Program-made: the position numbers and the translations under genes
Source: an uncultured Lachnospiraceae bacterium
Lineage (GTDB): Bacteria > Bacillota > Clostridia > Lachnospirales > Lachnospiraceae
DNA length: 64,000 nt
Reading direction: 5' to 3'
Assembly: GCA_902779395.1 (NCBI GenBank)
Contig: CACZBK010000007.1
Location: 45,712-109,711, forward strand
Notes under the pieces: generated by a model
Databases searched by the model: none
What the model was told of the DNA's origin: nothing
The model's input: the letters and a program-made list of their open reading frames with translations, nothing else
Part shown: in pieces, positions 17,416-27,900 of the stretch
Position numbering within the stretch: position 1 is the stretch's first letter
Layout of the letters: every line of letters starts with the position of its first letter

Positions 17416-20400
17416 ATGGGTGATTCAGCAGATCAGGTATTGAAACAAAAAAAGCAGCAGACTATCATCACAGGACAGGAAAAATATGACCGGCAGCAGC
17501 AGAGAGCCTGGCAGATGGTAGATAACTACAAACAGGGGTCAGGTGCTGTTTTGTCAAAACAAGGCAGAAAGCACATGGACCTTGACGAAAAGAGCCTTTT
17601 TGATCTGAAAGAGGACCTTTATCTGGATTCTTATTCAAAATCCGAATCATTCACTCGGATGTATGATGCTGTAAATAATCTGCTTACCCTGTCTGCTTCA
17701 GGGGGCAGATTTTTTGATGAAGACGGGAATGGTGCCAGTGCCGATTTCTTTGCTGTTTTCTTTGAGGCAAAACAGGCTGTGGCACATTATCTGGATACTC
17801 ATGACGGTTTTAAGTTCCGTGGTAATTCCAAACGCAGATATCAGATAGCCCTGAGGGTTGACAGGCTTCTTAACAATCTGGGGAAAGAGATCGTAAAGAT
17901 GAAGAAGCAGCTTTCGGAGGAAAATCTCCGTAAAGTGGATGGTGCTATGCAGGATCTTTCACCTGAAGAGATAGAGATAAGAGAAAAAGAGGAGCAAAAA
18001 GAAAAAGCCGCAAAAGAGATGAAGATGGTGCTCGAGACCGGGCAGTACGGCCCTGAGATGGATGCGAAAAAGGAAAAGAAAGCCAGGGACAAGTGGCTGG
18101 AGGGTGGATATTCCGAGCATCTTAAAACGATGATCGAGGGCAGAGATTTTACAAACAAAGAAGAAAAGAATGATTTTTATGCATATCTGGAGGATGCAAA
18201 CAATAAGCTCTGGGCTAATAAGATGACCATATCCCTCCTTGTAGAAAATAACAGTAAGGAATTGCTTGGGATCAAAGAGCTTAAGGATGATCTGACAAAG
18301 TTTATCTACTCAAAATATAAAGAAGAGGATTTTAATCTGCTTCCCGAAAAATCGGCTGAAAAGATAAAGGGATATATAAAAGAGTATCTTACACATAATA
18401 AAGCAGAACTGGATATCATGAAGAAAAGAAAGAAGATACTTGAAAAAGATCCGGTGCTTGGAAGCTCCATGAACGGGGAGGATCTGTTCGATATCCCTGC
18501 GATGAAGGAGCTAATGCTGGCTGATGAAGAGGAATTTAAGCTGCTGCGTGATGATATAAAAGAGCATGCAGCAAAGTTTGACACACGCTTAAACGAGATG
18601 ATCGCTGAGCGTTTCTCACAGCTTAACAGAGAAGGCATAAAAAAGAAACTTGATGAAAATCTTGGGGCGCTCCGTCTGTTCGGAAGCGAAGAGCAGGTAT
18701 TTGATCAGGCCGGTATGTTCTTTGATATGTTCAGGTTTATTGCTCCCGATGAATATAAACAGGAACATGATCTTGAGCGTGCCATGAAAAAATTAAAGAT
18801 AGAAGCAGTACGCCGGGAAGATTTTGTTAATTTTGTAAAGCAGCAAAAGACAGAAGCAAATGCTGAAAAAGACGTTTCCTGGTGGGTAAAGCAGGGAGAA
18901 GTATATGCAAAGCATGTAAAAGAAAATACAAAATCCTACCTTAAGAGAGTAAATAAAGAAGGTCTTGCGCTTACCATGGATCAGTGGCAGGAGCTGGAAG
19001 AACTTAATCTGGAGAGCGGATCATGGGAGAACCGGGCATTCAAGGCTACAGTTGAAGCGATCATGAATGAAAAACCCAAAAAAGGACGGAAACAGTATTC
19101 CCGCAGAGAGTTTATCTCGAAGAGAGATTTTGATGATGCCGCAAAGATGCCTGCCCGCATAAAGCGCGCGAAGCTTGAAAAGGACAATATAAAGAAGCTT
19201 GGCAATACTATGGATAAAAAGCTTCTTGTTCTTTTATCCGGTGACGGCAGCGATCCTAATGAAGCCTACAGGAAACTGGATGATGCTTATAAGGGTAATG
19301 TAAAGTTAAGAAAGGCCTTTTTAGAAACCAATAAAGCTTTAGCTCAGATGCGCGCGTCGAATCTGTCACATCTGCTCCAGAAGAGCGGTATACCTAAAAA
19401 GGAGTGGAATAAATACACAAAGAAATTTGATCATATCATGCAGGAAATGCGGGATGTTGATGATGAAATGCATGAAGATGTACGTCTGCAGAACGAGCGG
19501 TACAATCTCGAGAACTTCGGTGTAAAAAGCTGGAATGAATTAATGAACAGGATAGAGTCTTACGGCAGCAGTCTTAAGGACGTTCTGGAAGGCAGCGAGA
19601 TAGCAGAAGCAAGAAAGCAGTATGAAAAGAGCTTAAATGTAATAGAAAAATATGATGACGGAAAATATAAAGCCATAGCCGGTATACTCACTAACATACC
19701 GGAGCTGTATGGCGTAATGATGAATGAAGATGAAAAGACACTGACTGAGTTTCTTAAGAACCGTCTGGCACCTAAAATGAACGATCTTATGGCCGGTCTG
19801 GGAAAAGCAGGTTATATTCCGGAAGCTATTTTTAAACAGTATGTATATTCATATGCACAGGACATATTCAGCGGAGCGTTAAAAGCTGATGCGGATCAGT
19901 TTGCCCAAAGGATAAAAGATTATAAAAACAAAGTATATTCCATCAGGCCTGATGGCATGAACAGCATTGCAGATAATATAAGAGATGCCAAGAAAGAATT
20001 GAACAAACTGCTTAAAGCCCGCGGTATGAAAGATGCCGATATACAGTCGATGAGCGCGGCCGTAATGGGAAGCATAGAGTATATGGCGAACAGTACGGAA
20101 GATTTTGCTTTATTGATGGATCGGGAAAAGCTGACCGCTTATGCAAAAAAGAAGCTGGATGAGACCAATAAGAATATAAAGAAGGGTAAGAAGGAAGCAG
20201 AGAAAAAAGCTCAGAAGATCTACGAAGGAATGGAGAGAAAGTTTAATGAGTCTCTTCCTTCTCCTGATCCGGATAAGGAATTAAGGGCAGGTATTCAGGA
20301 AAAAAGACGTAAAGGCCGTGTGGCCAGAATGGCTTATCTTGGCATAGACGATAAGAGGATCGATAAGGTACGTCTGGGTGGATCGCTGGTAAGAGTCGGT

Positions 20401-23400
20401 GAAAACGGAAGGGAACTTGTTACACTTAACCAGAAGACCGTAAACAAAATGAGGGAGATGGTTGATAAATATGCCGGCAGCGTGGAACTTCCCCAGGTGC
20501 TCAAGGATGCGCTGATCGAAGAAGGAGCTTCTGCAGACAGCGGAGAAAAGCTTTTGGGCATTTATGATGACTATGATCTTCTGTTTGCTCACGCGGCAAA
20601 GATGGAGACTTTATATAAGTTCCTTCGTGAGGATTCACCGAATGATGGAGCCATGAGTGATGAAGAGGCACAGATGTTCATCGTAAATATCTACGGTGAT
20701 CCCAAGATGCGGCCGTTTTTTGATTCAAAAAAATCTATCGATCTTAAGAAGATCAGAGAGGGCGAAGCATATAAGATATTCAGGGGAAATTATGCGAAGC
20801 TTAAGCAATTAGAGTCTGTAAAGTATGAAGAAGATTCCATGAAAAGACAGCAGCTGGAGATATCCCGTAACTTAAGGACCATGCTCATCACGAATGTAGG
20901 GTATAAGGATAATAAAGGAAAGAGTATAAACTACGGAAAACTGACAGCTGCAAAAAAACTTGAATGCATGAAGAGCCTGGGAGAAATGATAGATAAACAG
21001 GCACAGTATATGGAACAGGAAAATAAGCTTACCTCTCTGGTACGTATTCATGTAATGGCTTATTATGACGGAGAAGGAATGAGTGACAGTTTCCTGGAGC
21101 GTCAGGTGCAGGCACTGAGGGAATATTTTATCGAAGATCTGACAAAGGATATAAAAGAGGGAAAAGAGTTTAATGAGGAAAGCTGGGATAATGCCATAAC
21201 CGCTTTTTACAGTGAAGCCAGAAACAGAAAAAATCTCGAGTTCGGAAATAACTATATAAGTAAAAAAACTCTGGAAAAAGAAGAGCAGAGAAGAATGGAT
21301 TCCACGGCCGGTGAGAAAAACATAGCTGATGCCATTAAGGCTTCGGTTGTGGTATTCCACGGAAGAGAAAACAGATATGAGAAGCTGGACGCAGATCAGA
21401 AGAAACTCTTTGCTATAGGTCTTATGCTTATGGATAAGGGCGCGGTAGGTATGGGAAGTACCGGAACAGCCGGCCTGTTAAGCCCTGAGAGCATGAAGAA
21501 GGATCAGGCAAAGGAGATATCGGAAAAGATCAATGAATATGTTAAAGGCGGAAAGCTGAGTGTAAATATTGATTATAAAGAGGCATTCTTTAAACTTGTC
21601 AATTACGGTGATGCCGGTATTTTAGGCCTTACGGACAATGCCACTTTATCCGTAACAGCTTATGAAAAGGCTATGCATTTTGTGAGAGCCGTTACAGCGA
21701 AAAAAGAGGCTTACGGTGAAAAAGATGTTAAACGTATAACGGACGGATATTCTTCGATATATGCCGCGTTTGTAAATGAAGGAAAGACCCAGCAGAATGA
21801 AATAGATAAACTGCAGGGGATCCCGCTTAGCATGGAGGAAGTACGTGACCGTCTGATACAGTATGCGGAGAATGACAGGATATCAAAGAAAACGCTGCTT
21901 ATAAAAGGAACTGTGGCAGCAGTCGGTACGATAGGGTTTGCCGCTGGTGCACTGGCGCAGAGTGAAGCAGAGAAGTATGCAAAAAAAGAATCAGATAAAA
22001 CAGGAAAGACCGTTACCGTAGATAAGAAAACGACAGGTACCAACAGCAGTATTGCGATCGCAGGAGGAATGCCTGCTGTTCTGGTAGCATCTAAATTTGA
22101 AGACGACATAACGACAAACATAAGACTGTCCGGTATTCAAAAGCGTCTTAAAGATATGAAGGAAGAAGATCTTAAGCTGTTCATAAGGCTTCTGCAGGAA
22201 CGTTCCGTAATGGATACGACCACAGGTGCCGGAAAGGATGACGGTAAATTTGCGGATGAGGATGGCAGAGAGGCGCTTAAAGATGCATTGGCAGGTGATG
22301 TCCAAAAAGAAGTCCTTGAGGGCTTTGATGACAGTGAGAGCTGTCATCAGGCTATGGCAACCGCTCTCAGCTTCCAGCTTAAAGATCATCTGAACTTTAG
22401 CGGTAAGCCTCTTACGAAAGAATACTTTGATAAGGATTCACTGGACCGTAATACGCTGGTCGACTGGCTCCTCATTGAAAAAACCTTTGACCTGATGGAC
22501 GAGATAAAGGCTAAGCGCAATCAGGCTTATGCTATTAAAAATGCGACCAAATATATCAGACTGAGTGGAAATCAAAAAGCGATAGATGCTCATGCGGAGC
22601 TTGAAAAGAACTATAAGGATAATAAGGAAAGCTTTACCGCAGCGAAGTTTGAAAGACTGCTCGGTACAAAAGTCAATAATGAAGCACCTGCTGACATCAA
22701 AGAAGCTTTTGCAGGTTTCCAGGCTCTTTCACAAAAAGATAAAAATCTGTTCTTCAAGGTTCTTGCAAGGCGTGATCTTTTGGATATGTCAAAGAAGAAC
22801 ATGGCAAAAAGCTATATCACGAAAGAGGAACGCAAGTTTATAAATGCAGCTGACAGAAACAAGCTGATCGATGAGTATATTGAAGCAGGTCTGGAAGATA
22901 ATATAGGAGTACAGCTGGATAAAACAGCATATTATGATGCGATGGAATCCCTGTATTCGACGCAGGTAAGTGACGATACGGATTTTGCCAGGATAAAGAA
23001 TATGGAAAAAATGTTTGCAGGAGAAAGACTGCTGTTCATGAACAGAAATACTGCTGTAGACTGGAAACTTTTCCGCAGAGCATTGAACTTTGTAACGCGT
23101 GCAAAGAAGGAGCTTTCAATGAGGGAAGGAAATGCTCTGCTGTATCGTGGTGCGGGAGATCTGAGCGCTCACGGTCAAATGGTGATGGATTACAGCTTCC
23201 TCAGAAGGAATTTCCATAAAACAGGCAACCGCTGGAATCGTTATCTGGGAACAAAAGCGCTCCAGGAAATTAAAGAAGCGACGGGAGCTGATAAGTATCT
23301 CGAGACTGTAATAAACGACCTGAACACAGTGGATGTTATTACGGATACTTTTGGCATGAATAAAAACGGATATGTGAAAAAGGGTATTAAATTCCTTAAA

Positions 23401-24930
23401 AAATCCGCTAATACAGCCAAGGGATACAGTAAAAAAATAAATGAAAATCCTTCTCCTTATAATATCGAGGCAGTCGAAATAAAAGAAAAGGAAAAAACCG
23501 AAGAGGAAAAAGAAAAAGAAAAGAAGAAAGAAGAACAAAGAAGAGAGAACCTTCATTACTATGAACATATGAAGGAAGGAATAGATAATATCATAGCATT
23601 AAAGAAAAGCAGCATGGATGCTATGTCTGAAGTGACGAATTTCATAAAAGATAACTTTGCCTCCAGATTTGTTAACCAGAAATATCTGAACACTGTGAAG
23701 GGAAAGGAAGCAAATGCCGATAAGGAAAATCTCGTTGAAAAAACCATAGGGAATTCCTCCAAGGGGAAACAGGAATATGGTGACAGCAGGGATTATATCA
23801 CAAAGTACAAAGAGTATAAGAAGAAGATAACAAACGGCTATGATATCGCAAACACCATACCCGGAACAAAAGAACTTCTGGGTCTTATCAGGTATGGTGC
23901 GGAAATGCTTACTTACAGACTGATCAATAATAAGATCGTTAATGCTGATGTGAAGGAAGATGAAAATGAGCTGGCCAATCTTAAAAAAGAGGCTGAGAAA
24001 TACTATAAGGATATAATAGATAATGTGGCGATATCCGTAATGGGAAAAGAAAGAGCAAAGGTTCTTTTGGACGGGGAAACAGGTCTTTATAACATTAAAG
24101 ACAATATAACCAAGATGACCAAATCAATAAGCGGATATGTAAAATATGCCAAAAAGTGTGTATCAAACATCCAGGGAATAGCAGACAGTATCGAAAATAA
24201 ACAGGTACTCGCTACCGGAAAGAAATTTGCAGCTGATAAACGTGAAGAAGATACAAAGAAACTGAAAGAGACCGGAGGAAGAAGACTAAACGAAAGACAG
24301 CTAAAAAAAGCAAAGGATCAGAATGAGGAAAACAGAGCTATAGTTGAACTCGGAAACGAGATGGTAGATACCCTCCAGAGTTTTAATATAGCCGAGAATA
24401 CCATCAATCTTGCAATAAATACTGTCAACATGGCAGGAGGCAAGCTTAACGTAACTGCAAAAGTTGTATCGAAAGCAGTTAAAGCCGGACTGGAATTCGC
24501 CATGTTTGCAATGCGTGTTGCCACAGACAGAAAAGCTCTTACCGATTACTTCCTGGGCACTGAACCGGGAAGGCAGGAAGTAAACAGATTAAAGAGAGGT
24601 TTCTTAAAGACAGGGCAGTTTAAGACAGAACAGAAATTTTCGGATGCCCAGGAAAGATATAAGATGAATATCAAAGACAGCTTTGCATCTGATATGGTGG
24701 ATATCATTGCAAATGCTAACGGTTATGAGAGTACCGCTGAACTGGTAGAGGATACTGCGATGAATATAGCACAGTCCATGGTATTCTGTGCAAGTGATTA
24801 TAACCCCATGGCAGAAACAAGACTTATGGCAATGACAGTAATGGTCGTAATGGGACTTGAAAAAGAAGTGGGTAATACTTCACCTGAGACTGTTGAAAAA
24901 CTGTTTAAGAGTTTTAAAATGACAACCTGA
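17416..24930 (+). CDS. Giant 2504-residue protein of unknown function
   Basis: This hydrophilic, largely helical, Lys/Glu-rich protein has no signal peptide and no domain I recognise. I see a degenerate internal repeat of three units starting near residues 1326, 1582 and 1772. Each opens with a D-x-x-L-F-x-x-x-L motif (DQKKLFAIGL, EEDLKLFIRLL, QKDKNLFFKVL) and ends with a helix (NATLSVTAYEKAMHFV at ~1405, RNTLVDWLLIEKTFDLM at ~1678, RNTAVDWKLFRRALNFV at ~1877). Two short Gly/Ala-rich hydrophobic segments at ~1494-1513 and ~1544-1560 could form a membrane hairpin, and a third lies near 2340-2375. GGAGGT is 8 nt before the ATG. It is followed after 17 bp by the stalk-protease gene. It may be a scaffold or pore-forming partner, but that is only inference. 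Confidence 0.8.
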   Translation: MGDSADQVLKQKKQQTIITGQEKYDRQQQRAWQMVDNYKQGSGAVLSKQGRKHMDLDEKSLFDLKEDLYLDSYSKSESFTRMYDAVNNLLTLSASGGRFFDEDGNGASADFFAVFFEAKQAVAHYLDTHDGFKFRGNSKRRYQIALRVDRLLNNLGKEIVKMKKQLSEENLRKVDGAMQDLSPEEIEIREKEEQKEKAAKEMKMVLETGQYGPEMDAKKEKKARDKWLEGGYSEHLKTMIEGRDFTNKEEKNDFYAYLEDANNKLWANKMTISLLVENNSKELLGIKELKDDLTKFIYSKYKEEDFNLLPEKSAEKIKGYIKEYLTHNKAELDIMKKRKKILEKDPVLGSSMNGEDLFDIPAMKELMLADEEEFKLLRDDIKEHAAKFDTRLNEMIAERFSQLNREGIKKKLDENLGALRLFGSEEQVFDQAGMFFDMFRFIAPDEYKQEHDLERAMKKLKIEAVRREDFVNFVKQQKTEANAEKDVSWWVKQGEVYAKHVKENTKSYLKRVNKEGLALTMDQWQELEELNLESGSWENRAFKATVEAIMNEKPKKGRKQYSRREFISKRDFDDAAKMPARIKRAKLEKDNIKKLGNTMDKKLLVLLSGDGSDPNEAYRKLDDAYKGNVKLRKAFLETNKALAQMRASNLSHLLQKSGIPKKEWNKYTKKFDHIMQEMRDVDDEMHEDVRLQNERYNLENFGVKSWNELMNRIESYGSSLKDVLEGSEIAEARKQYEKSLNVIEKYDDGKYKAIAGILTNIPELYGVMMNEDEKTLTEFLKNRLAPKMNDLMAGLGKAGYIPEAIFKQYVYSYAQDIFSGALKADADQFAQRIKDYKNKVYSIRPDGMNSIADNIRDAKKELNKLLKARGMKDADIQSMSAAVMGSIEYMANSTEDFALLMDREKLTAYAKKKLDETNKNIKKGKKEAEKKAQKIYEGMERKFNESLPSPDPDKELRAGIQEKRRKGRVARMAYLGIDDKRIDKVRLGGSLVRVGENGRELVTLNQKTVNKMREMVDKYAGSVELPQVLKDALIEEGASADSGEKLLGIYDDYDLLFAHAAKMETLYKFLREDSPNDGAMSDEEAQMFIVNIYGDPKMRPFFDSKKSIDLKKIREGEAYKIFRGNYAKLKQLESVKYEEDSMKRQQLEISRNLRTMLITNVGYKDNKGKSINYGKLTAAKKLECMKSLGEMIDKQAQYMEQENKLTSLVRIHVMAYYDGEGMSDSFLERQVQALREYFIEDLTKDIKEGKEFNEESWDNAITAFYSEARNRKNLEFGNNYISKKTLEKEEQRRMDSTAGEKNIADAIKASVVVFHGRENRYEKLDADQKKLFAIGLMLMDKGAVGMGSTGTAGLLSPESMKKDQAKEISEKINEYVKGGKLSVNIDYKEAFFKLVNYGDAGILGLTDNATLSVTAYEKAMHFVRAVTAKKEAYGEKDVKRITDGYSSIYAAFVNEGKTQQNEIDKLQGIPLSMEEVRDRLIQYAENDRISKKTLLIKGTVAAVGTIGFAAGALAQSEAEKYAKKESDKTGKTVTVDKKTTGTNSSIAIAGGMPAVLVASKFEDDITTNIRLSGIQKRLKDMKEEDLKLFIRLLQERSVMDTTTGAGKDDGKFADEDGREALKDALAGDVQKEVLEGFDDSESCHQAMATALSFQLKDHLNFSGKPLTKEYFDKDSLDRNTLVDWLLIEKTFDLMDEIKAKRNQAYAIKNATKYIRLSGNQKAIDAHAELEKNYKDNKESFTAAKFERLLGTKVNNEAPADIKEAFAGFQALSQKDKNLFFKVLARRDLLDMSKKNMAKSYITKEERKFINAADRNKLIDEYIEAGLEDNIGVQLDKTAYYDAMESLYSTQVSDDTDFARIKNMEKMFAGERLLFMNRNTAVDWKLFRRALNFVTRAKKELSMREGNALLYRGAGDLSAHGQMVMDYSFLRRNFHKTGNRWNRYLGTKALQEIKEATGADKYLETVINDLNTVDVITDTFGMNKNGYVKKGIKFLKKSANTAKGYSKKINENPSPYNIEAVEIKEKEKTEEEKEKEKKKEEQRRENLHYYEHMKEGIDNIIALKKSSMDAMSEVTNFIKDNFASRFVNQKYLNTVKGKEANADKENLVEKTIGNSSKGKQEYGDSRDYITKYKEYKKKITNGYDIANTIPGTKELLGLIRYGAEMLTYRLINNKIVNADVKEDENELANLKKEAEKYYKDIIDNVAISVMGKERAKVLLDGETGLYNIKDNITKMTKSISGYVKYAKKCVSNIQGIADSIENKQVLATGKKFAADKREEDTKKLKETGGRRLNERQLKKAKDQNEENRAIVELGNEMVDTLQSFNIAENTINLAINTVNMAGGKLNVTAKVVSKAVKAGLEFAMFAMRVATDRKALTDYFLGTEPGRQEVNRLKRGFLKTGQFKTEQKFSDAQERYKMNIKDSFASDMVDIIANANGYESTAELVEDTAMNIAQSMVFCASDYNPMAETRLMAMTVMVVMGLEKEVGNTSPETVEKLFKSFKMTT

Positions 24931-24947
24931 TCGGGAAGGAAAAGATT

Positions 24948-27900
24948 ATGGCAAAAGAACATGATATCACAATAAAAAGGACACTGACTTTACAGGCACC
25001 GAAACAACAGCTGAATATCGATGAAATGCAGGGCATGAAAAAGAATGTACTGCACGAAAACGGGACAGATGATAATTCCCTGCAGGCGACAGGGAAAAAA
25101 GGCGCATTGCAGAAAAATGATGACTTTGAGGCTGTTGACTGGGATAAGTTTGCCCACGATATGGATGAAGAGAAGGCCAGAAAGATATTGGGGAATAAAT
25201 TTCCCAAGGATAAAACCTGGGAAGAGTTCGAAGAAGAACGTAAGTTAAAGACCGAGGCTGAAGATAAAAATCTCGTTTATGTTACGGATAAAGAGAAAAG
25301 AGGCCTTGAAAAAGAAGTCAACAGGGAACGTTTAAGACATCTGAAAGAAGCAGAAGAGCTTGAAAAGATAACCGGGAATAAGAAGATAGAAGGAAATTCC
25401 AAAGACGGTTATTATATAGGCTTTGACAGAAAATATGCTGTTATCCAGAAAGATGACAGTGAGCAGATGAAGCGTATTAAAGTAAAGCTGTATGAAGTTT
25501 TTAATGAGCTTGATAAAGAAAAAGAAGGAAAGAAGCTTTCTGAAAAGGATAAAGAAAGTATCCTTGCAAAACTTACTGTTCTTAAGACCAACTGTGATTA
25601 TTTTCTTATACAGAAATACAGAAGAAGCGGAGGGATAGTAAGCTCTTCAATAAAATATTATGAGTATTCAAAGAGATGGAATGAAGTAGAAAAACTAAGA
25701 AAAAGAGTTGCAGCGGAGATCAGGAAAAGGAAACCTGCTGAACCCGTCAGGCAGACCATAGAAGATGAGCAGTTTGAATACAAATATAAAAAAGTGGGCG
25801 AGGACTTAAAATGGTACCAGAAACTGGGATTCGGAGCACTCGCTTTAGGAAGGTTTTTGATCGAAAATCCGCTTCGTCTGATACTGAAGGGACTGACGGT
25901 GCCGGTATGGGCTGTAAATGAAGGCATAAGGAAGATCATTATTGCATCAGGCGGAAATCCTCAAAGACATATAAAGTTTCCCGGGCTTTACAGACCGGGC
26001 CAGTTTTACGAACGTATGGTAAACAGATTCACCGGGGACAGTATCAGTGAAGGACGGTGGTATGACAGATTTTTAACCTATTACGAAGGCGATAAGAAGA
26101 TAGTTTATGTTGATGAGGAAGAAAAGTCGAAAGAAAAACCCGAAGAAAATGAAGACGGCGAGATAAGTGTAAAACACAAGCAGATCCTTGCTAAGTATTT
26201 TCATAAGAAAGAAGAACCGGAAAAGAAGGAAGATAAGGAAAAAGAAATACCTAAAGCAGAGATCGAACAGGATAAAAAAGAAGACAAAGAAAAGGATAAA
26301 GATGAAGTACCTGTAATTGAAAAAGAAAAAGAAGATCAGCATGAAAATAAAAACATACGAAAAAACAGAAAAGAAAGAACAGTAAGAAATCCTAAATTCA
26401 CAGAGGAAGATCTGAAGAAACTCAGGAAAGATAAGCTGAGTGAGGAAGAACTGAAAAGAATAAAAGACGAGTTTGTCATCGTAGAAGAAGATGAACTGTT
26501 ATTTGAAGAAGATACAGTAAAAAAAGAGGTAGATACCGAAGCTGCGAAACGTTTTGAACTGGAAGAAAAAGAAAAGAAAGAGAAAGAAGAGAAAGCGAAG
26601 AAGGATAAAGAAGAAAAGGAACGCAGAGAAAAAGAAGAAAAAGAAAAGAAGGAAAGAGAAGAAAAAGAGCGCAGGGAAAAAGAGGAGAAAGAAAAGAAAG
26701 AAAGAGAAGAAAAAGAGCGCAGGGAAAAAGAAGAGAAAGAAAAGAAAGAAAGAGAAGAAAAGGAACGTAAGGAAAAAGAAAAGAAAGAACGGGAGAAGAA
26801 GGAAAAGGAAAGAAAAGAGAAAGAAGAGAAAGAGAAGAAGGAATATATAGAGCAGTGGAAGAAAGATGCACAGAAATTAAGTGAGCTTATTCCTGAAGAT
26901 AAAAGAACAGAAATGATAAAAACCTTATTGAAGTATTTCAACGAAATATCCGGATTATTACAGGATCCGGTCTATAAGCGGCCTGTAAGAAAACAGAATG
27001 GAAACCAAAACGAAGCAAAAGATAAAAAGATCACTTATCCTGTCGCGACAAATACATTGATAAGAGAATACAAAGATATAGCAAACTGGAGCCGGCGTCA
27101 GGCTGATAAACTTTCTAAAACTAATGATGTGGCATTAAAAGAAGCAGTAGAAATGCTTCGTCGGATAGAAGTAAAGGCAAAAAATGAGGAGAAGTTTTTT
27201 ACTGAAGGAAGAAGGGTCAGTTTTGAAGAAGCAGGAGATAATAAAGAGGCTCTTGAAAAGAAGAGCATGGCTGATCTTCTCATAAGAGGAAAAAGATATT
27301 TAGAAGAAGGCATATTCTCGGATGCTGTTGTTTTAGAGAAGAGCAAAGAGGAAGTACCGAAAAAAAAGAAACGTACGGTAACGGAAAAATTAATGGGCGT
27401 TTTAGGTTTTTCGGAGAAAAATGAAGATACGGAAAAAGATAAGAAAAAAGAAGAAAAACCGAAAAAAGCCGTAAAAAATAAGGAAGTAAAAAACAGCAGA
27501 AAATCCGGCAGAGTGTATGAAGAAGATGATCCGGTACCTGAAAAGCTTGATATAAAGAATTATCCTGAAGAAAAAAAAGCAGAGATGGAAGCGATACTGC
27601 GTAAGAACAAGATCGCTATACCCTCTTCCTATCAGGAAGTATCTTCCTTCCGGTTATTAAACAGCAAAACAGTATTGGAAGGGGAAAATTATATTGTTGA
27701 ATGGAAAAAGGGTATCACGCAGGAAACGGTAGATGCGCTTAACTGGATATCCAAATACTATATCGTAAGAGATGAAAGCAGAACTGATCGTAAAAAGGGA
27801 CAGAAATTAGTGATCCCGAACCATAAATATAAGCTTCCCGATGATGTGGCCAAAAGAATGATCAAGGCTAACGTAAGGCAGGGGACAATGAATTGTTATT

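Noticed and set aside
17416-24930. Phage tape-measure protein
   Set aside because: Length and helical content fit, but no phage structural, packaging, lysis or integrase gene is near, and the flanks are GNAT and protease genes.
26336-26941. 201-codon Ser/Phe-rich minus-strand frame
   Set aside because: It is the complement of the Lys/Glu repeat (CTT/TTC codons) and has no independent signal.
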